The notes below the pieces were generated by a model that was not told where the DNA came from, ran no database searches, and saw only the letters and a program-made list of their open reading frames with translations. A stretch of DNA of 64,000 nt. Source: Flavobacteriaceae bacterium (lineage in GTDB: Bacteria > Bacteroidota > Bacteroidia > Flavobacteriales > Flavobacteriaceae). Position numbers and translations under genes: made by a program. Location of the stretch: the NCBI GenBank assembly GCA_014238425.1, contig JABABD010000018.1:1-64000 (forward strand). Direction: 5' to 3'. Numbering within the stretch: the first letter of the stretch is position 1; each line of letters begins with the position of its first letter. Shown piece after piece: positions 45,611-55,206 of the stretch.

Positions 45611-46123
45611 TTAGAATCTATATCCTAGACCAACAAATAGACCGCTGATCTTTGATGAAAATCCACTCGGTGCATCCTCGATTAAGTTAGCTAAACCAAT
45701 ATTATATCTAGCTTCTACAAATAATTCTTCCGAAACATCAAATGCAGCACCAACTTCAGCACCATAGTTGAATGATTTTACACCGTCAGCAGTATCAAGT
45801 AAAACTCCTAAAGTAGGCCCTGCTAATAAAGAGAGTTTTTCTGAAGCGGCATATTTTGCCATCAAAGGAATATTAATTTGATCAAGATCTTTAATTGCAA
45901 CATAAAGAACCTCAGGTTGAAAGCTAAAAGTATCCGAGATACCTACTTCCGCAAAAAAGCCTGCATAAAATCCAGTTTCAGAAGCTGTTGCACTGACACC
46001 AGAAATTTCAGCCTTGGCAGAAGCGAAATCTACACCAGCTTTTACGCCAAAATTAGCGCCTTGAGCATTCATGCCCGTAAATCCTAATACTGCCATAGCA
46101 GCAAATAACATTAGTTTTTTCAT
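45611..46123 (-). CDS. Outer-membrane beta-barrel protein (porin family)
   Basis: About 170 residues from the ATG at 46123 (MKKLMLFAAMAVLGFTGMNAQ, signal peptide); the frame is open upstream. It is a paralogue of the 45.0-kb gene, sharing NFGVKAGVDFASAKAEISG-type N-terminal strands, FYAGFFAEVGISDTFSFQPEVLY, the LFVEARYNIGL strand and the terminal FVGLGYRF. The two copies in tandem suggest duplication and divergence, possibly with different expression. Confidence 0.85.
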   Translation of the reverse strand: MKKLMLFAAMAVLGFTGMNAQGANFGVKAGVDFASAKAEISGVSATASETGFYAGFFAEVGISDTFSFQPEVLYVAIKDLDQINIPLMAKYAASEKLSLLAGPTLGVLLDTADGVKSFNYGAEVGAAFDVSEELFVEARYNIGLANLIEDAPSGFSSKISGLFVGLGYRF

Positions 46124-46276
46124 TTTTGTTAAGTTTTTAAATTGATTAAACAGGAGCAAATAAATGTTAAATTATCGTCGAAAACAAAAAAAACATCTAT
46201 AAAGTGTTAATAAAATCCGTTGAAATGTAAATTTATAATGATTATAAATAATCATATTAGCCCTATTTTTACTCAT

Positions 46277-47173
46277 ATGAAATGGCATCAAGCTCTAAAC
46301 GATTACAAACATTATTTAAAAATTGAAAGAGGTCTTTCCATCAATTCCATCAACAACTATGTGTTAGATGTAAAAAAATTAATCCATTTTCTTGAAACGA
46401 ATAATGTTGCAAAAACACCTATATCAATCGACCATGAAACTATTAAGATGTTTATTTATGAATCTGCAAAACATATCAATGCCAGATCACAATCTCGACT
46501 GATTTCAGGATTACGTAGCTTTTTCAATTACCTTATATTCGAGGATTATCGGGAGACGAATCCTTTAGAACTCATCGAGTCACCAAAAATTGGGCGAAAA
46601 TTGCCTGATACACTGTCTCTGGATGACATTGATGAACTTATCGCATCAATAGATTTAAGCAAGCCAGAAGGCGAACGCAATCGCGCTATTATTGAAACAC
46701 TATATAGTTGTGGGTTAAGAGTTAGTGAGCTCACCAATTTAAAACTTTCAGATCTGTTCTTTGACGAAGGTTTTATTAAAGTGACAGGCAAAGGAGACAA
46801 ACAACGTTTTGTACCCATAGGAGATATTACCAAGAAATATATTATTACTTACAAAGAGCATGTAAGAAATCATCTAAACATTTCAAATGATTATAAGGAC
46901 ACTCTTTTTCTAAACAGACGCGGAAAGCAATTAACTCGAGCCATGATATTCACGATTGTCAAACAATTAGCTCAAACAATTGGCTTAAAGAAGAATATCT
47001 CTCCGCATACCTTTCGTCATTCATTCGCTACTCATTTATTGGAAAACGGCGCAGATTTAAGAGCTATACAGCTTATGTTGGGTCATGAAAGTATTACTAC
47101 CACAGAAATATATATGCATGTAGACAGATCACACTTAACTGAAGTCATGCATAAATATCATCCGAGAAAATGA
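46277..47173 (+). CDS. xerD: Site-specific tyrosine recombinase XerD
   Basis: About 298 residues from the ATG at 46277 (MKWHQALNDYKHYLKIERGLS), the usual XerD length; the frame is open 57 bases further upstream. N-terminal SAM-like core-binding domain and C-terminal catalytic domain with all pentad residues: Arg in YSCGLRVSEL, His-x-x-Arg in HTFRHSFATHLL, His in LGHESITTT and the nucleophilic Tyr in EIYMHVDRS. Resolves chromosome dimers with XerC at dif. No attachment-site duplications or mobile genes are near it, so it is treated as the chromosomal enzyme. Confidence 0.93.
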   Translation: MKWHQALNDYKHYLKIERGLSINSINNYVLDVKKLIHFLETNNVAKTPISIDHETIKMFIYESAKHINARSQSRLISGLRSFFNYLIFEDYRETNPLELIESPKIGRKLPDTLSLDDIDELIASIDLSKPEGERNRAIIETLYSCGLRVSELTNLKLSDLFFDEGFIKVTGKGDKQRFVPIGDITKKYIITYKEHVRNHLNISNDYKDTLFLNRRGKQLTRAMIFTIVKQLAQTIGLKKNISPHTFRHSFATHLLENGADLRAIQLMLGHESITTTEIYMHVDRSHLTEVMHKYHPRK

Positions 47174-47320
47174 TTATGTACTTAGCTCTGTAAGTTAACA
47201 GCATACATTTAATCGATGTTTTTAGTTTTTAATCGGTTTTAAGATTTTGTTATATGATAAAAATTTGATATAGCGGGTTATAAATACATAGGTTTGTTAG
47301 ACCCTAAATAACTCTTTATT

Positions 47321-48442
47321 TTGAAACCTACAAAAATATTAAATGACGTACAAGATGGCCTGAAATGGCAGTTTGCCTTAAAAAGTTCAGGGATTGGCAT
47401 TTGGGATTACAATGCCGATGCAAATAGAGTATTCTATTCTAAAGAATCTAAAAGCATTATTGGTTTTGATAATGACGAATTTGGCATGAATCCACATGAC
47501 TGGAATGATCGTGTACATCCAGATGATAAAGAGCAATACCTTTTAGATTTTCAAAATCACTTAAAAGGCATAGAACCTCTTTATAAAAATGAACACAGAA
47601 TACGCTGCAAAAACGGAAGTTATAAATGGATTTTAGATAGAGGGAAAATTATTGAATGGTCTGAAGACGGAAGCCCTAAACGCATTATAGGTACACATTC
47701 TGATATCACAGAGAGAAAAGAAAAAGAAACAAAACTAAGAAGCAATCTCAACATTATTACAAGTCAGAATCAGAAGCTATTGAATTTTGCACATATTGTA
47801 TCTCATAATCTCAGAACCCATACCAGCAATTTAGATTATATGATTCAATTCTATGAAGAGTCTGACACACATAGAGAAAAATTGGAGTATTTTGATCACA
47901 TAAATTCTATAGCGAAATCATTATTTGATACTGTAAATGATTTAGAAGATATTGTTAAGGTACAAGTGAACAAAAAATCTTTAGAAACACAGAAACTGAA
48001 TCTGGTAGACTACGTAAATAAGGCTTTAAAAGCTCTCAAAACAGATATAAGAGATTATAATGCTTCGGTCAACATTAAAGTAAGTGAATCTATTTACATC
48101 GATTTCTTACCTGCCTACCTCGAAAGTATTTTACTCAATATTTTTACGAATGCTATTAAATATAGAAAAGAGAGCATACAGTTAATAATCAATATTTCTG
48201 CGGAAGAAAATAATGAAAATTATATTCTTAAGATTTCTGACAATGGTATAGGTATTGATTTAAAGAAATATGGCGAAAAGCTTTTTGGCATGTACAATAC
48301 ATTTCATGACAAAACAGAGTATGATTCACGAGGTATAGGACTTTACATCACTAAAAATCAGCTAGAGGCTTTTGGAGGCAATATTGAAGTAGAAAGTATA
48401 CTTGGCGAAGGATCTACTTTTACAATAACCTTAAAAAAATAG
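47321..48442 (+). CDS. PAS-domain sensor histidine kinase
   Basis: 373 residues from TTG at 47321, the only start that includes the whole PAS domain. PAS/PAC (about 15-135; GIWDYNADANRVFYS, then GTHSDITERKEKE), dimerisation-phosphoacceptor helix with His162 in FAHIVSHNLRTHTSN, and HATPase with N-box NIFTNAIKYR, G1 ISDNGIGID and G2 SRGIGLYITK. No transmembrane segment and no receiver domain, so probably cytoplasmic. No adjacent response regulator. The H-box variant SHNLR(T/S) is common in flavobacterial PAS kinases. Confidence 0.9.
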   Translation: MKPTKILNDVQDGLKWQFALKSSGIGIWDYNADANRVFYSKESKSIIGFDNDEFGMNPHDWNDRVHPDDKEQYLLDFQNHLKGIEPLYKNEHRIRCKNGSYKWILDRGKIIEWSEDGSPKRIIGTHSDITERKEKETKLRSNLNIITSQNQKLLNFAHIVSHNLRTHTSNLDYMIQFYEESDTHREKLEYFDHINSIAKSLFDTVNDLEDIVKVQVNKKSLETQKLNLVDYVNKALKALKTDIRDYNASVNIKVSESIYIDFLPAYLESILLNIFTNAIKYRKESIQLIINISAEENNENYILKISDNGIGIDLKKYGEKLFGMYNTFHDKTEYDSRGIGLYITKNQLEAFGGNIEVESILGEGSTFTITLKK

Positions 48443-48447
48443 CACTA

Positions 48448-50019
48448 TTATTTAGCTATATTCACTGCCCTAGTTTCTCGTATAACAGTCACTTTTACTT
48501 GACCAGGATACGTCATGTCAGTTTGAATTTTCTGAGAAATTTCAAACGATAAATTAGACGCCTTATCATCATTTACTTTTTCACTTTCAACGATGACACG
48601 AAGTTCTCTTCCTGCTTGAATTGCATATGCTTTTTGTACTCCATCAAAACCAAAAGCAATATCTTCAAGGTCTTTTAATCGTTGTATATAAGAATCTAAC
48701 ACTTGGCGTCTTGCTCCTGGTCTAGCTCCAGAAATAGCATCGCAAACTTGGACAATTGGAGATAATAAGGACGTCATTTCTATTTCATCATGGTGCGCTC
48801 CAACAGCATTGCAAATTTCAGGTTTCTCCCCGTATTTCTCAGCCCATTGCATTCCAAGAATAGCATGAGGTGTCTCCATATCTGCTTCGGCATCTGGCAC
48901 TTTTCCTATATCGTGCAATAATCCAGCTCTTTTTGCCAGTTTAGGATTCAATCCTAATTCAGCAGCCATAATCCCGCAAAGTTTAGCAACTTCTCTAGAG
49001 TGCTGAAGTAAATTCTGCCCATAAGACGACCGATACTTCATTCGTCCTACCGTTTTAATGAGTTCAGGATGCAATCCATGAATACCAAGATCTATAACGG
49101 TTCTTTTTCCTACTTCAATAATTTCTTGCTCTATCTGTTTTTTAGTTTTCTTTACAATCTCTTCTATTCTAGCTGGATGAATTCTTCCATCAGTGACTAA
49201 TTTATGAAGTGACAGTCTTGCTATTTCTCTTCTAACTGAGTCAAAACAAGATAATATAATAGCTTCTGGTGTGTCATCTACAATGATTTCTACACCTGTT
49301 GCAGCTTCTATAGCTCTAATATTTCGTCCTTCTCGCCCAATAATACGTCCTTTAACGTCATCAGATTCTATATTAAATACAGAGACACAATTATCTATAG
49401 CTTCCTCTGTACCAACTCTCTGGATCGTATTAATAATAACTTTCTTTGCTTCTTGTTGCGCTGTAAGCTTGGCTTCTTCCATCTTGTCTTGCACGTAAGC
49501 CATGGCATCATTTTTAGCCTCACCCTTTAAAGATTCTACAAGTTGTTCTTTAGCATCTTCAGCTGAAAGACTAGATATAACTTCCAATTGTTCTACTTGA
49601 CTTCTATGAAGACGTTCGATTTCCTCCTTTTTCTTATCTAGGAAATCAATTCTTTTTTGATAATCTTTTGCCTTATTTTCAGCATTTTCATTAAGCTGTT
49701 TTGTACGAGACAATTCATTAGAAACTTGAGATTCTTTATCTCTTGTACGCTTTTCAGCTTCTGCCATTTTCTTGTCACGCGACAAGATTACCTTTTCATG
49801 TTCTGCCTTTAGTTCAATAAATTTTTCTTTAGCTTGAAGCATCTTTTCTTTTTTTGCTGCTTCTCCATCACTCTTAGCCGTTTTTAATATGCGTGCAGAT
49901 TCTTTTTTCGCACTGTTAATAAGCTTAGATGCTTTGCTTTTTTCTAATGATTTTGCAACTATAAAACCTACAATTGCACTTATTATACCTACTACAATTA
50001 ATAAAATTGTGTTATCCAT
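48448..50019 (-). CDS. rny: Ribonuclease Y
   Basis: 523 residues. N-terminal transmembrane helix (about 5-23), long coiled coil (about 28-165), KH domain (about 210-275; [29 protein letters not shown], split), HD domain ([12 protein letters not shown] near residue 345) and C-terminal domain. A membrane-anchored endonuclease that starts mRNA decay. Start ATG at 50019 fits the hydrophobic N-terminus. Ends 5 bases from the convergent histidine kinase. Upstream is the 6S-Flavo candidate. Confidence 0.95.
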   Translation of the reverse strand: MDNTILLIVVGIISAIVGFIVAKSLEKSKASKLINSAKKESARILKTAKSDGEAAKKEKMLQAKEKFIELKAEHEKVILSRDKKMAEAEKRTRDKESQVSNELSRTKQLNENAENKAKDYQKRIDFLDKKKEEIERLHRSQVEQLEVISSLSAEDAKEQLVESLKGEAKNDAMAYVQDKMEEAKLTAQQEAKKVIINTIQRVGTEEAIDNCVSVFNIESDDVKGRIIGREGRNIRAIEAATGVEIIVDDTPEAIILSCFDSVRREIARLSLHKLVTDGRIHPARIEEIVKKTKKQIEQEIIEVGKRTVIDLGIHGLHPELIKTVGRMKYRSSYGQNLLQHSREVAKLCGIMAAELGLNPKLAKRAGLLHDIGKVPDAEADMETPHAILGMQWAEKYGEKPEICNAVGAHHDEIEMTSLLSPIVQVCDAISGARPGARRQVLDSYIQRLKDLEDIAFGFDGVQKAYAIQAGRELRVIVESEKVNDDKASNLSFEISQKIQTDMTYPGQVKVTVIRETRAVNIAK

Positions 50020-50033
50020 GTTTAGTTAGTTTT

Positions 50034-50155
50034 AAAAAAAAGCCCGCAAAAGTTCTGGTTTTTGTATAAACTCCTTAAAAACAAGTTTAGGGCTAACAAG
50101 CTGATCAAGTATCTGCTCGAGGCAGCACGCTTTTACAACTTCAACTCACCCTTTT
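50034..50155 (-). ncRNA. ssrS: Candidate 6S-Flavo RNA
   Basis: The minus strand between zapA and rny can fold into a long hairpin: 5' AAGUUGUAAAAG pairs with 3' CUUUUGCGGGCUU (one bulge), enclosing internal loops and a stem-loop UAAACU/AGUUUA. It ends with GGGCUUUUUUU, like an intrinsic terminator. The position between zapA and rny matches my recollection of where the flavobacterial 6S homologue is found. 6S RNA binds the housekeeping RNA polymerase. The boundaries are approximate (about 120 nt); a covariance search would settle the call. Confidence 0.55.
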
Positions 50156-50231
50156 TAAAGAATTAACGTTGAGTTTATCAAAAAAAATAACTAATGCAGG
50201 CAGTAACCTATATTTTATTTAAAGAACGTTT

Positions 50232-50525
50232 TTAAGAATTTAAATGTGATTGTAAAAGTTGATCTAAAGCTTCTAGCTTATTTTCAACTTTTTCATTCAC
50301 AACTATCTTATCTATTGTTTTTTGCTCCGTCTGAGAGGCAAATTGCAAAGCACACATGGCTAACACGTCTTGCTTATCTCTAACGGAATAACTTTGCTCA
50401 AATTGTTTTATTAAGTCCTCGATCTTCTTGGCGGCCTTACGTAAACCTTCCTCCTGCTCTGGCGGAATCGTCAATGGATATACCCTATTAGCTATAGATA
50501 GCTTTATTTTAAACTTCTCTGACAT
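50232..50525 (-). CDS. zapA: Cell division protein ZapA
   Basis: 97 residues. N-terminal globular part KIKLSIANRVYPLTIPPEQEEGLRKAAKKI (split) and C-terminal coiled coil with ALQFASQTEQ, as in ZapA. It bundles FtsZ filaments at the septum. It starts 15 bases after the coiled-coil gene and is in the same operon. Promoter for both is at 50856-50888. Confidence 0.88.
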   Translation of the reverse strand: MSEKFKIKLSIANRVYPLTIPPEQEEGLRKAAKKIEDLIKQFEQSYSVRDKQDVLAMCALQFASQTEQKTIDKIVVNEKVENKLEALDQLLQSHLNS

Positions 50526-50540
50526 TTGTTAAAAATAATA

Positions 50541-50831
50541 TCATTCTGCCAACTGAGCAATACAATGATCAATCTCCCTGATTAATGTATTTATTTTGAG
50601 CTTTGTTTCTCTTTTGTATTCGTCACTGCCCAATATTGAATTTGTTAATTTAAGTGATTCATATTTTTCTTGCCAAGACACTAATTCTCGTTCTTGCTGT
50701 AAAATATTTTTTTCAGATAATGCTAACTCTTCACTTAATCTCAAATTAGTTTGCTTTAAAACATCTAGTTTATGCAGCATTTTACTAATTCTGTTCTCTA
50801 ACGAGTCAACAATATCTTCAATCTTACTCAT
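50541..50831 (-). CDS. Coiled-coil protein encoded with zapA
   Basis: 96 residues, almost wholly coiled coil (ISKMLHKLDVLKQTNLRL, then EKNILQQERELVSWQEKY). Size and layout resemble ZapB, a division protein that binds ZapA, but sequence similarity cannot be claimed from here. Its position directly before zapA supports a divisome role. No signal peptide or TM. Confidence 0.75.
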   Translation of the reverse strand: MSKIEDIVDSLENRISKMLHKLDVLKQTNLRLSEELALSEKNILQQERELVSWQEKYESLKLTNSILGSDEYKRETKLKINTLIREIDHCIAQLAE

Positions 50832-50855
50832 TTACAATATTCAATACTGATTACA

Positions 50856-50888
50856 CAAAGTTAATCAACCGTCGACAAAAATCACAAT
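50856..50888 (-). promoter_or_regulatory. Putative promoter of the coiled-coil/zapA operon
   Basis: Minus strand: TAACTTTG (50856-50863) 25 bases before the start codon, and ATTG (50885-50888) 21 bases upstream of it. The -7 box is a full consensus match; the -33 box differs by one base. Confidence 0.5.
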
Positions 50889-50955
50889 TGTTTTACCACA
50901 ATTTTAAATAATTATCAATATTCTCTTGAAAGCTTGATTCTCTTTTGGTACGCAC

Positions 50956-50986
50956 TTTGCATATTATCTACAAATTAATACTTTAG
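50956..50986 (+). promoter_or_regulatory. Putative promoter of the M23 peptidase gene
   Basis: TTTG (50956-50959), 19 bases, then TACTTTAG (50979-50986), one mismatch from TTTG-N19-TAnnTTTG. The transcript would start only a few bases before the ATG at 50997 or 51003, giving a very short leader. Confidence 0.5.
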
Positions 50987-50996
50987 CGGTAAGAAT

Positions 50997-52694
50997 ATGT
51001 GTATGCGATTTTTGATTTTCCTCTTAATTTTTTCATTCAATAGTAATTTTGCTCAAAGCAAATATCCTCAAGACTACTTTAGGCATCCTTTAGATGTTCC
51101 ATTAGTATTGTCTGGAACCTTCGCAGAATTACGCTCGAATCACTTCCATTCTGGTCTAGATATAAAGACTCAGCAGAGAGAAGGCTTAAAAGTTTATGCT
51201 TCTGCTGCTGGGTACGTTAGTAGAATAAAAATCTCGCATTGGGGTTATGGAAAGGCACTATATATAACACATCCAAATGGTTATACCAGTGTATATGCTC
51301 ATCTCCAAAAATTTTCTCCAAAAATTGAAGAATACGTCAAAAAAAGACAGTACGAGAAAGAATCATTTACTATTGAGTTATTTCCAACGGCTGAAGAACT
51401 ACAAATAAAAGCCAATGAAATAGTAGCGTTTTCTGGTAACACAGGAGGTTCTGGTGGTCCTCATCTTCATTTTGAAATTCGAGATAGCAAAGAAAGACCT
51501 ATGAATCCTATGTTGTTTGGTATAGATATAAAAGATACCAAAAAACCAAATATCATTGGTATATATGCATATCCTGAAAACCCTATTTCTCACGTCAACA
51601 TGTCAAATAATCGCGCGAAACTTAGGCTCATTCCTCAAAAGAACGGCGATTATAAAGCAGAAAAAATAAAAGCCTTCGGAAAAATTGGTTTTGGCGTAGT
51701 TACTTGGGACAGGCAAGATTTAGCAGCAAACAAGAATGGCGTCAGTAACATACAATCGTTTTATAATGGTAATAAAAATCTTGAAATTGATTTTTCAAAG
51801 TTTTCTTTTAGTGAGACAGGGCATTTAAATCGTTTAATTGATTACAAACACTTCAAGAAAACAAAAAGCAGAATTCAAAAACTGTTTATTGAACCAAATA
51901 ATCCTTTAAGTCTCTATAAAAATGTCGACAATGATGGTTATGTCTTTGTTGAGGACAGTACAAATTCAGTCTATAAATTGCGGATAAAGGATTATCAAGG
52001 AAATGACACATGGCTAACGATACCGATTGAAGGGAAAATATTTAAAGCTGTAGAACCTAAAACAACCGACATTACAGACCATTATATAAAAGCAGATCAA
52101 AGTAATACGCTTCAAGAAGGAAATTTCACCATAACCATACCTCAAAATAGTTTTTATGATGATTTTTATATGGATTTTGATGTAAAAAATGACACCCTTA
52201 TTTTACATAAACCTACAATACCCGCAAAGAAAAGCTTCACTATTGCATATGACATTAGTAACTATTCTGATACAGATAAGAGCAAATTGTTTATAGCGAA
52301 ATTGAATGGATATAGAGATCAATACGTTTCCTACTCTTCTACTAGAAGAAAAGGAAATTCATTAAGTACCAAAACAAAAAATCTAGGTAAATACACTTTA
52401 GCAAGAGATACGGAAAACCCGAGTATTAAACCAATAAACTTTAGTGATGGGAAATGGCTTAGCAAATATCGATACCTAAAATTAAAGATTGCCGATGATG
52501 TATCTGGGATTAGAAACTATAGAGCTACCATCAATGGAAAATGGATCCTAATGGAATTTGATGCTAAAAAAGGAACATTAACACACGATTTCAATGATAA
52601 TACCGTTACTGATACCAAGAATAATCTCAAGGTAATTGTTACTGATAATGTCGGAAATAGTTCTACTTTTGAAACAACATTTTTTAGGAAATAA
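50997..52694 (+). CDS. Secreted M23 family metallopeptidase
   Basis: 565 residues; two in-frame ATGs (50997, 51003) precede the signal peptide. The LytM/M23 domain is near the N-terminus: H51-x3-D55 in HFHSGLDIKT and HLHFEIR (His156, His158) complete the zinc site. A long C-terminal region of about 400 residues, beta-rich and ending in NVGNSSTFETTFF, is typical of Bacteroidota M23 proteins. It likely trims peptidoglycan cross-links. The TonB receptor follows 12 bases later, so the two are co-transcribed. Confidence 0.9.
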   Translation: MCMRFLIFLLIFSFNSNFAQSKYPQDYFRHPLDVPLVLSGTFAELRSNHFHSGLDIKTQQREGLKVYASAAGYVSRIKISHWGYGKALYITHPNGYTSVYAHLQKFSPKIEEYVKKRQYEKESFTIELFPTAEELQIKANEIVAFSGNTGGSGGPHLHFEIRDSKERPMNPMLFGIDIKDTKKPNIIGIYAYPENPISHVNMSNNRAKLRLIPQKNGDYKAEKIKAFGKIGFGVVTWDRQDLAANKNGVSNIQSFYNGNKNLEIDFSKFSFSETGHLNRLIDYKHFKKTKSRIQKLFIEPNNPLSLYKNVDNDGYVFVEDSTNSVYKLRIKDYQGNDTWLTIPIEGKIFKAVEPKTTDITDHYIKADQSNTLQEGNFTITIPQNSFYDDFYMDFDVKNDTLILHKPTIPAKKSFTIAYDISNYSDTDKSKLFIAKLNGYRDQYVSYSSTRRKGNSLSTKTKNLGKYTLARDTENPSIKPINFSDGKWLSKYRYLKLKIADDVSGIRNYRATINGKWILMEFDAKKGTLTHDFNDNTVTDTKNNLKVIVTDNVGNSSTFETTFFRK

Positions 52695-52706
52695 AATCAC
52701 ATCCAT

Positions 52707-55166
52707 TTGAAGCATTATCGCCTCTTTACAATACTTTTATTACTCACGTCCTTATTTGCTGTATCTCAAACAGCTACCGTTAAAGGTGTTATATTAGATG
52801 AAACAAATCTTCCAATAGAAGGCGTAAACATAACATCCAATACTTATGGAACGCAAACTAATGAAAATGGTTTTTTCCTCCTTAAAATTCCAGCAAATAA
52901 AGAAGTGTCCATAGAGTTCACACATTTATCCCATAAAAAAGTTCGCATCACTTTCAATTTAAAAAATGGTGAGGAGTACGAGTTTAACCCGGTAATGAAG
53001 CAACAAATTGAGCAAATAGCTACAGTGGTTATTTCAGGAAATCAAAGAAAGGCTGTCGAAGGTATTGTTACTATTACACCAGAAATCATCAGAACTATAA
53101 AAGGCGCTCAACCTGGTGTGGAAAATATATTAAAAACACTTCCAGGTGTTAGTATTACAAATGAGTTAAGCACACAGTATAGTGTTCGCGGAGGCAATTT
53201 TGATGAAAACCTAGTATATGTTAATGAAATAGAAGTCTACAGACCCTTTCTTGTACGCTCTGGTCAACAAGAAGGTTTGAGTTTTGTAAACACAGATCTT
53301 GTGCAAAATGTTGATTTTTCAGCTGGAGGCTTTCAAGCTAAATATGGCGATAAGCTGTCTTCTGTTTTAGATATAACATATAGAAATCCATATAAATTTG
53401 GAATTAACGCAGATTTGAGTCTGCTAGGTGGGAGTATTTCCGCAGAAGCTGTGAGTAAAGATTCAAAATTATCTGGCATCATAGGGCTTAGATACAGAGA
53501 TAATAGTCTTCTGGTAAAAGCCAAAGAAACAGAAACTAATTACGATCCGAAATTTGCTGATGCTCAAACCTATCTAACATATAAATTTTCTGACAAATTC
53601 CATTTGAGCTTCTTAGGAAATATATCTATCAATAAATACAATTACGAACCACAAACACGTCAGACAAATTTTGGAACATTAGATAACCCTCTGGCATTGT
53701 TAGTATTTTATGAAGGCCAAGAGCGAGATCAATACAATACTTATTTTGGTGCATTCAAAGCAAACTATTTTGTAAACGATGACCTTACTCTTAAATTTAT
53801 AGCGTCTACATATCACACAATAGAGGAAGAATATTTCGACATCCTTGCCCAATACAGACTTGGAGAAGTAAATAGCAATATAGGTGATGAAAATCTTGGT
53901 GAAGTTGAATTCTCTGAAGGTATTGGTGGGCAATTGAGTCATGCTAGAAACGATTTAGATGCATTAATCACCAATATTGAACATAAAGGGGATTATCAAA
54001 TCGAGAATAACACTATTGAATGGTCCGTTAAATACACACATGAAGATATTCGTGATCGTATTATTGAATGGGAAGTAATTGACTCTGCAGGGTTTTCAAT
54101 AAATCCTCCTACTGCAGATAATTTCAACGACCAGCCTTATACACCATATGAAGGACCTTTAGTGGCTTTTAATAATGTGCGAGCTACCAATAATGTACAA
54201 ATCGATAGATTATCTGGATTTGTACAATGGAGTAAACGTGATGAGCTAAATGATAACGAAGTTTTCTATAATGCGGGCATAAGAGTGCATAATTGGAATG
54301 TCAGCGGTGTAGGTATTGAAAGTTCATCGCAAACTGTTTTTAGTCCGAGAGCACAATTCGCCATTAAACCAGATTGGGATAAAGATATGCTTTTCAGGAT
54401 AGCTGGAGGTTTGTATTATCAACCACCATTTTATCGCGAACTAAGAGATTCGCTTGGCGCTGTTCAAGCAAACGTAAAAGCTCAAAAATCATTCCATCTG
54501 GTACTAGGTAATGAATATAGTTTTAATATGTGGGAGAGACCTTTTAAATTGGTTTCTGAAGCTTATTATAAACGGTTGACAGATGTTAATCCATATACCA
54601 TAGAAAATGTACGTATACGTTATAGAGCAAGAAATAATGCTGAAGCTTATGCATACGGATTAGATGTGCGTCTCAATGGCGAGTTCGTACCAGGTACAGA
54701 GAGTTGGTTTAGTTTTGGGTATTTAAAAACAGAAGAAAATATTGATAATCGCGGGTATATATCTCGACCAAGCGATCAACGTTTAAAATTTGGTATATTG
54801 TTTCAAGATTATGTTCCAAATATTCCAGATTTGAAAATGTATCTTAATTTAGTATATAATACAGGAGTTCCAGGAGGATCCCCAAGCTATGCAGATCCAT
54901 ATGAGTATCAAAACAGATTACGAGATTACAAACGTGCTGATTTAGGTATTTCCTATGTCTTGATTGATGGTAAAAAAAGCTATAGTAGTCGTTGGAAACA
55001 GAATTTCAAAGAGTTGAGTCTCGGTATTGAGATTTTCAATATGTTTGATGTACAGAACTCAATTACAAATACTTGGGTTCGAGACGTATACTCAAAACGT
55101 CAGTATGCTATCCCAAATTTTCTAACACCTAGGGTATTTAATGTGAGGCTAAATATGCGTTTGTAA
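52707..55166 (+). CDS. TonB-dependent receptor with carboxypeptidase-like N-terminal domain
   Basis: 819 residues from a TTG start (52707). Signal peptide, CarboxypepD_reg-like domain (about 22-105; TVKGVILDETNLPIEGVNI), plug (about 115-230; YSVRGGNFDENLVYVNEIEVY) and barrel ending FNVRLNMRL. No STN, no FecR/sigma pair and no SusD, so it is a plain transporter. It is encoded with an M23 peptidase; substrate unknown. Confidence 0.88.
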   Translation: MKHYRLFTILLLLTSLFAVSQTATVKGVILDETNLPIEGVNITSNTYGTQTNENGFFLLKIPANKEVSIEFTHLSHKKVRITFNLKNGEEYEFNPVMKQQIEQIATVVISGNQRKAVEGIVTITPEIIRTIKGAQPGVENILKTLPGVSITNELSTQYSVRGGNFDENLVYVNEIEVYRPFLVRSGQQEGLSFVNTDLVQNVDFSAGGFQAKYGDKLSSVLDITYRNPYKFGINADLSLLGGSISAEAVSKDSKLSGIIGLRYRDNSLLVKAKETETNYDPKFADAQTYLTYKFSDKFHLSFLGNISINKYNYEPQTRQTNFGTLDNPLALLVFYEGQERDQYNTYFGAFKANYFVNDDLTLKFIASTYHTIEEEYFDILAQYRLGEVNSNIGDENLGEVEFSEGIGGQLSHARNDLDALITNIEHKGDYQIENNTIEWSVKYTHEDIRDRIIEWEVIDSAGFSINPPTADNFNDQPYTPYEGPLVAFNNVRATNNVQIDRLSGFVQWSKRDELNDNEVFYNAGIRVHNWNVSGVGIESSSQTVFSPRAQFAIKPDWDKDMLFRIAGGLYYQPPFYRELRDSLGAVQANVKAQKSFHLVLGNEYSFNMWERPFKLVSEAYYKRLTDVNPYTIENVRIRYRARNNAEAYAYGLDVRLNGEFVPGTESWFSFGYLKTEENIDNRGYISRPSDQRLKFGILFQDYVPNIPDLKMYLNLVYNTGVPGGSPSYADPYEYQNRLRDYKRADLGISYVLIDGKKSYSSRWKQNFKELSLGIEIFNMFDVQNSITNTWVRDVYSKRQYAIPNFLTPRVFNVRLNMRL

Positions 55167-55206
55167 CATTTTTATTACATTTGCTTTGTTGTGAAAATTA
55201 CATCTG

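Noticed and set aside
46277-47173. Tyrosine recombinase as sign of an integrated element
   Set aside because: Length and motifs fit chromosomal XerD; there are no flanking repeats, phage genes or tRNA site.
52707-55166. TonB receptor as part of a polysaccharide utilisation locus
   Set aside because: No SusD-like gene, no glycoside hydrolases or sulfatases beside it; neighbours are an M23 peptidase and PQQ dehydrogenases.
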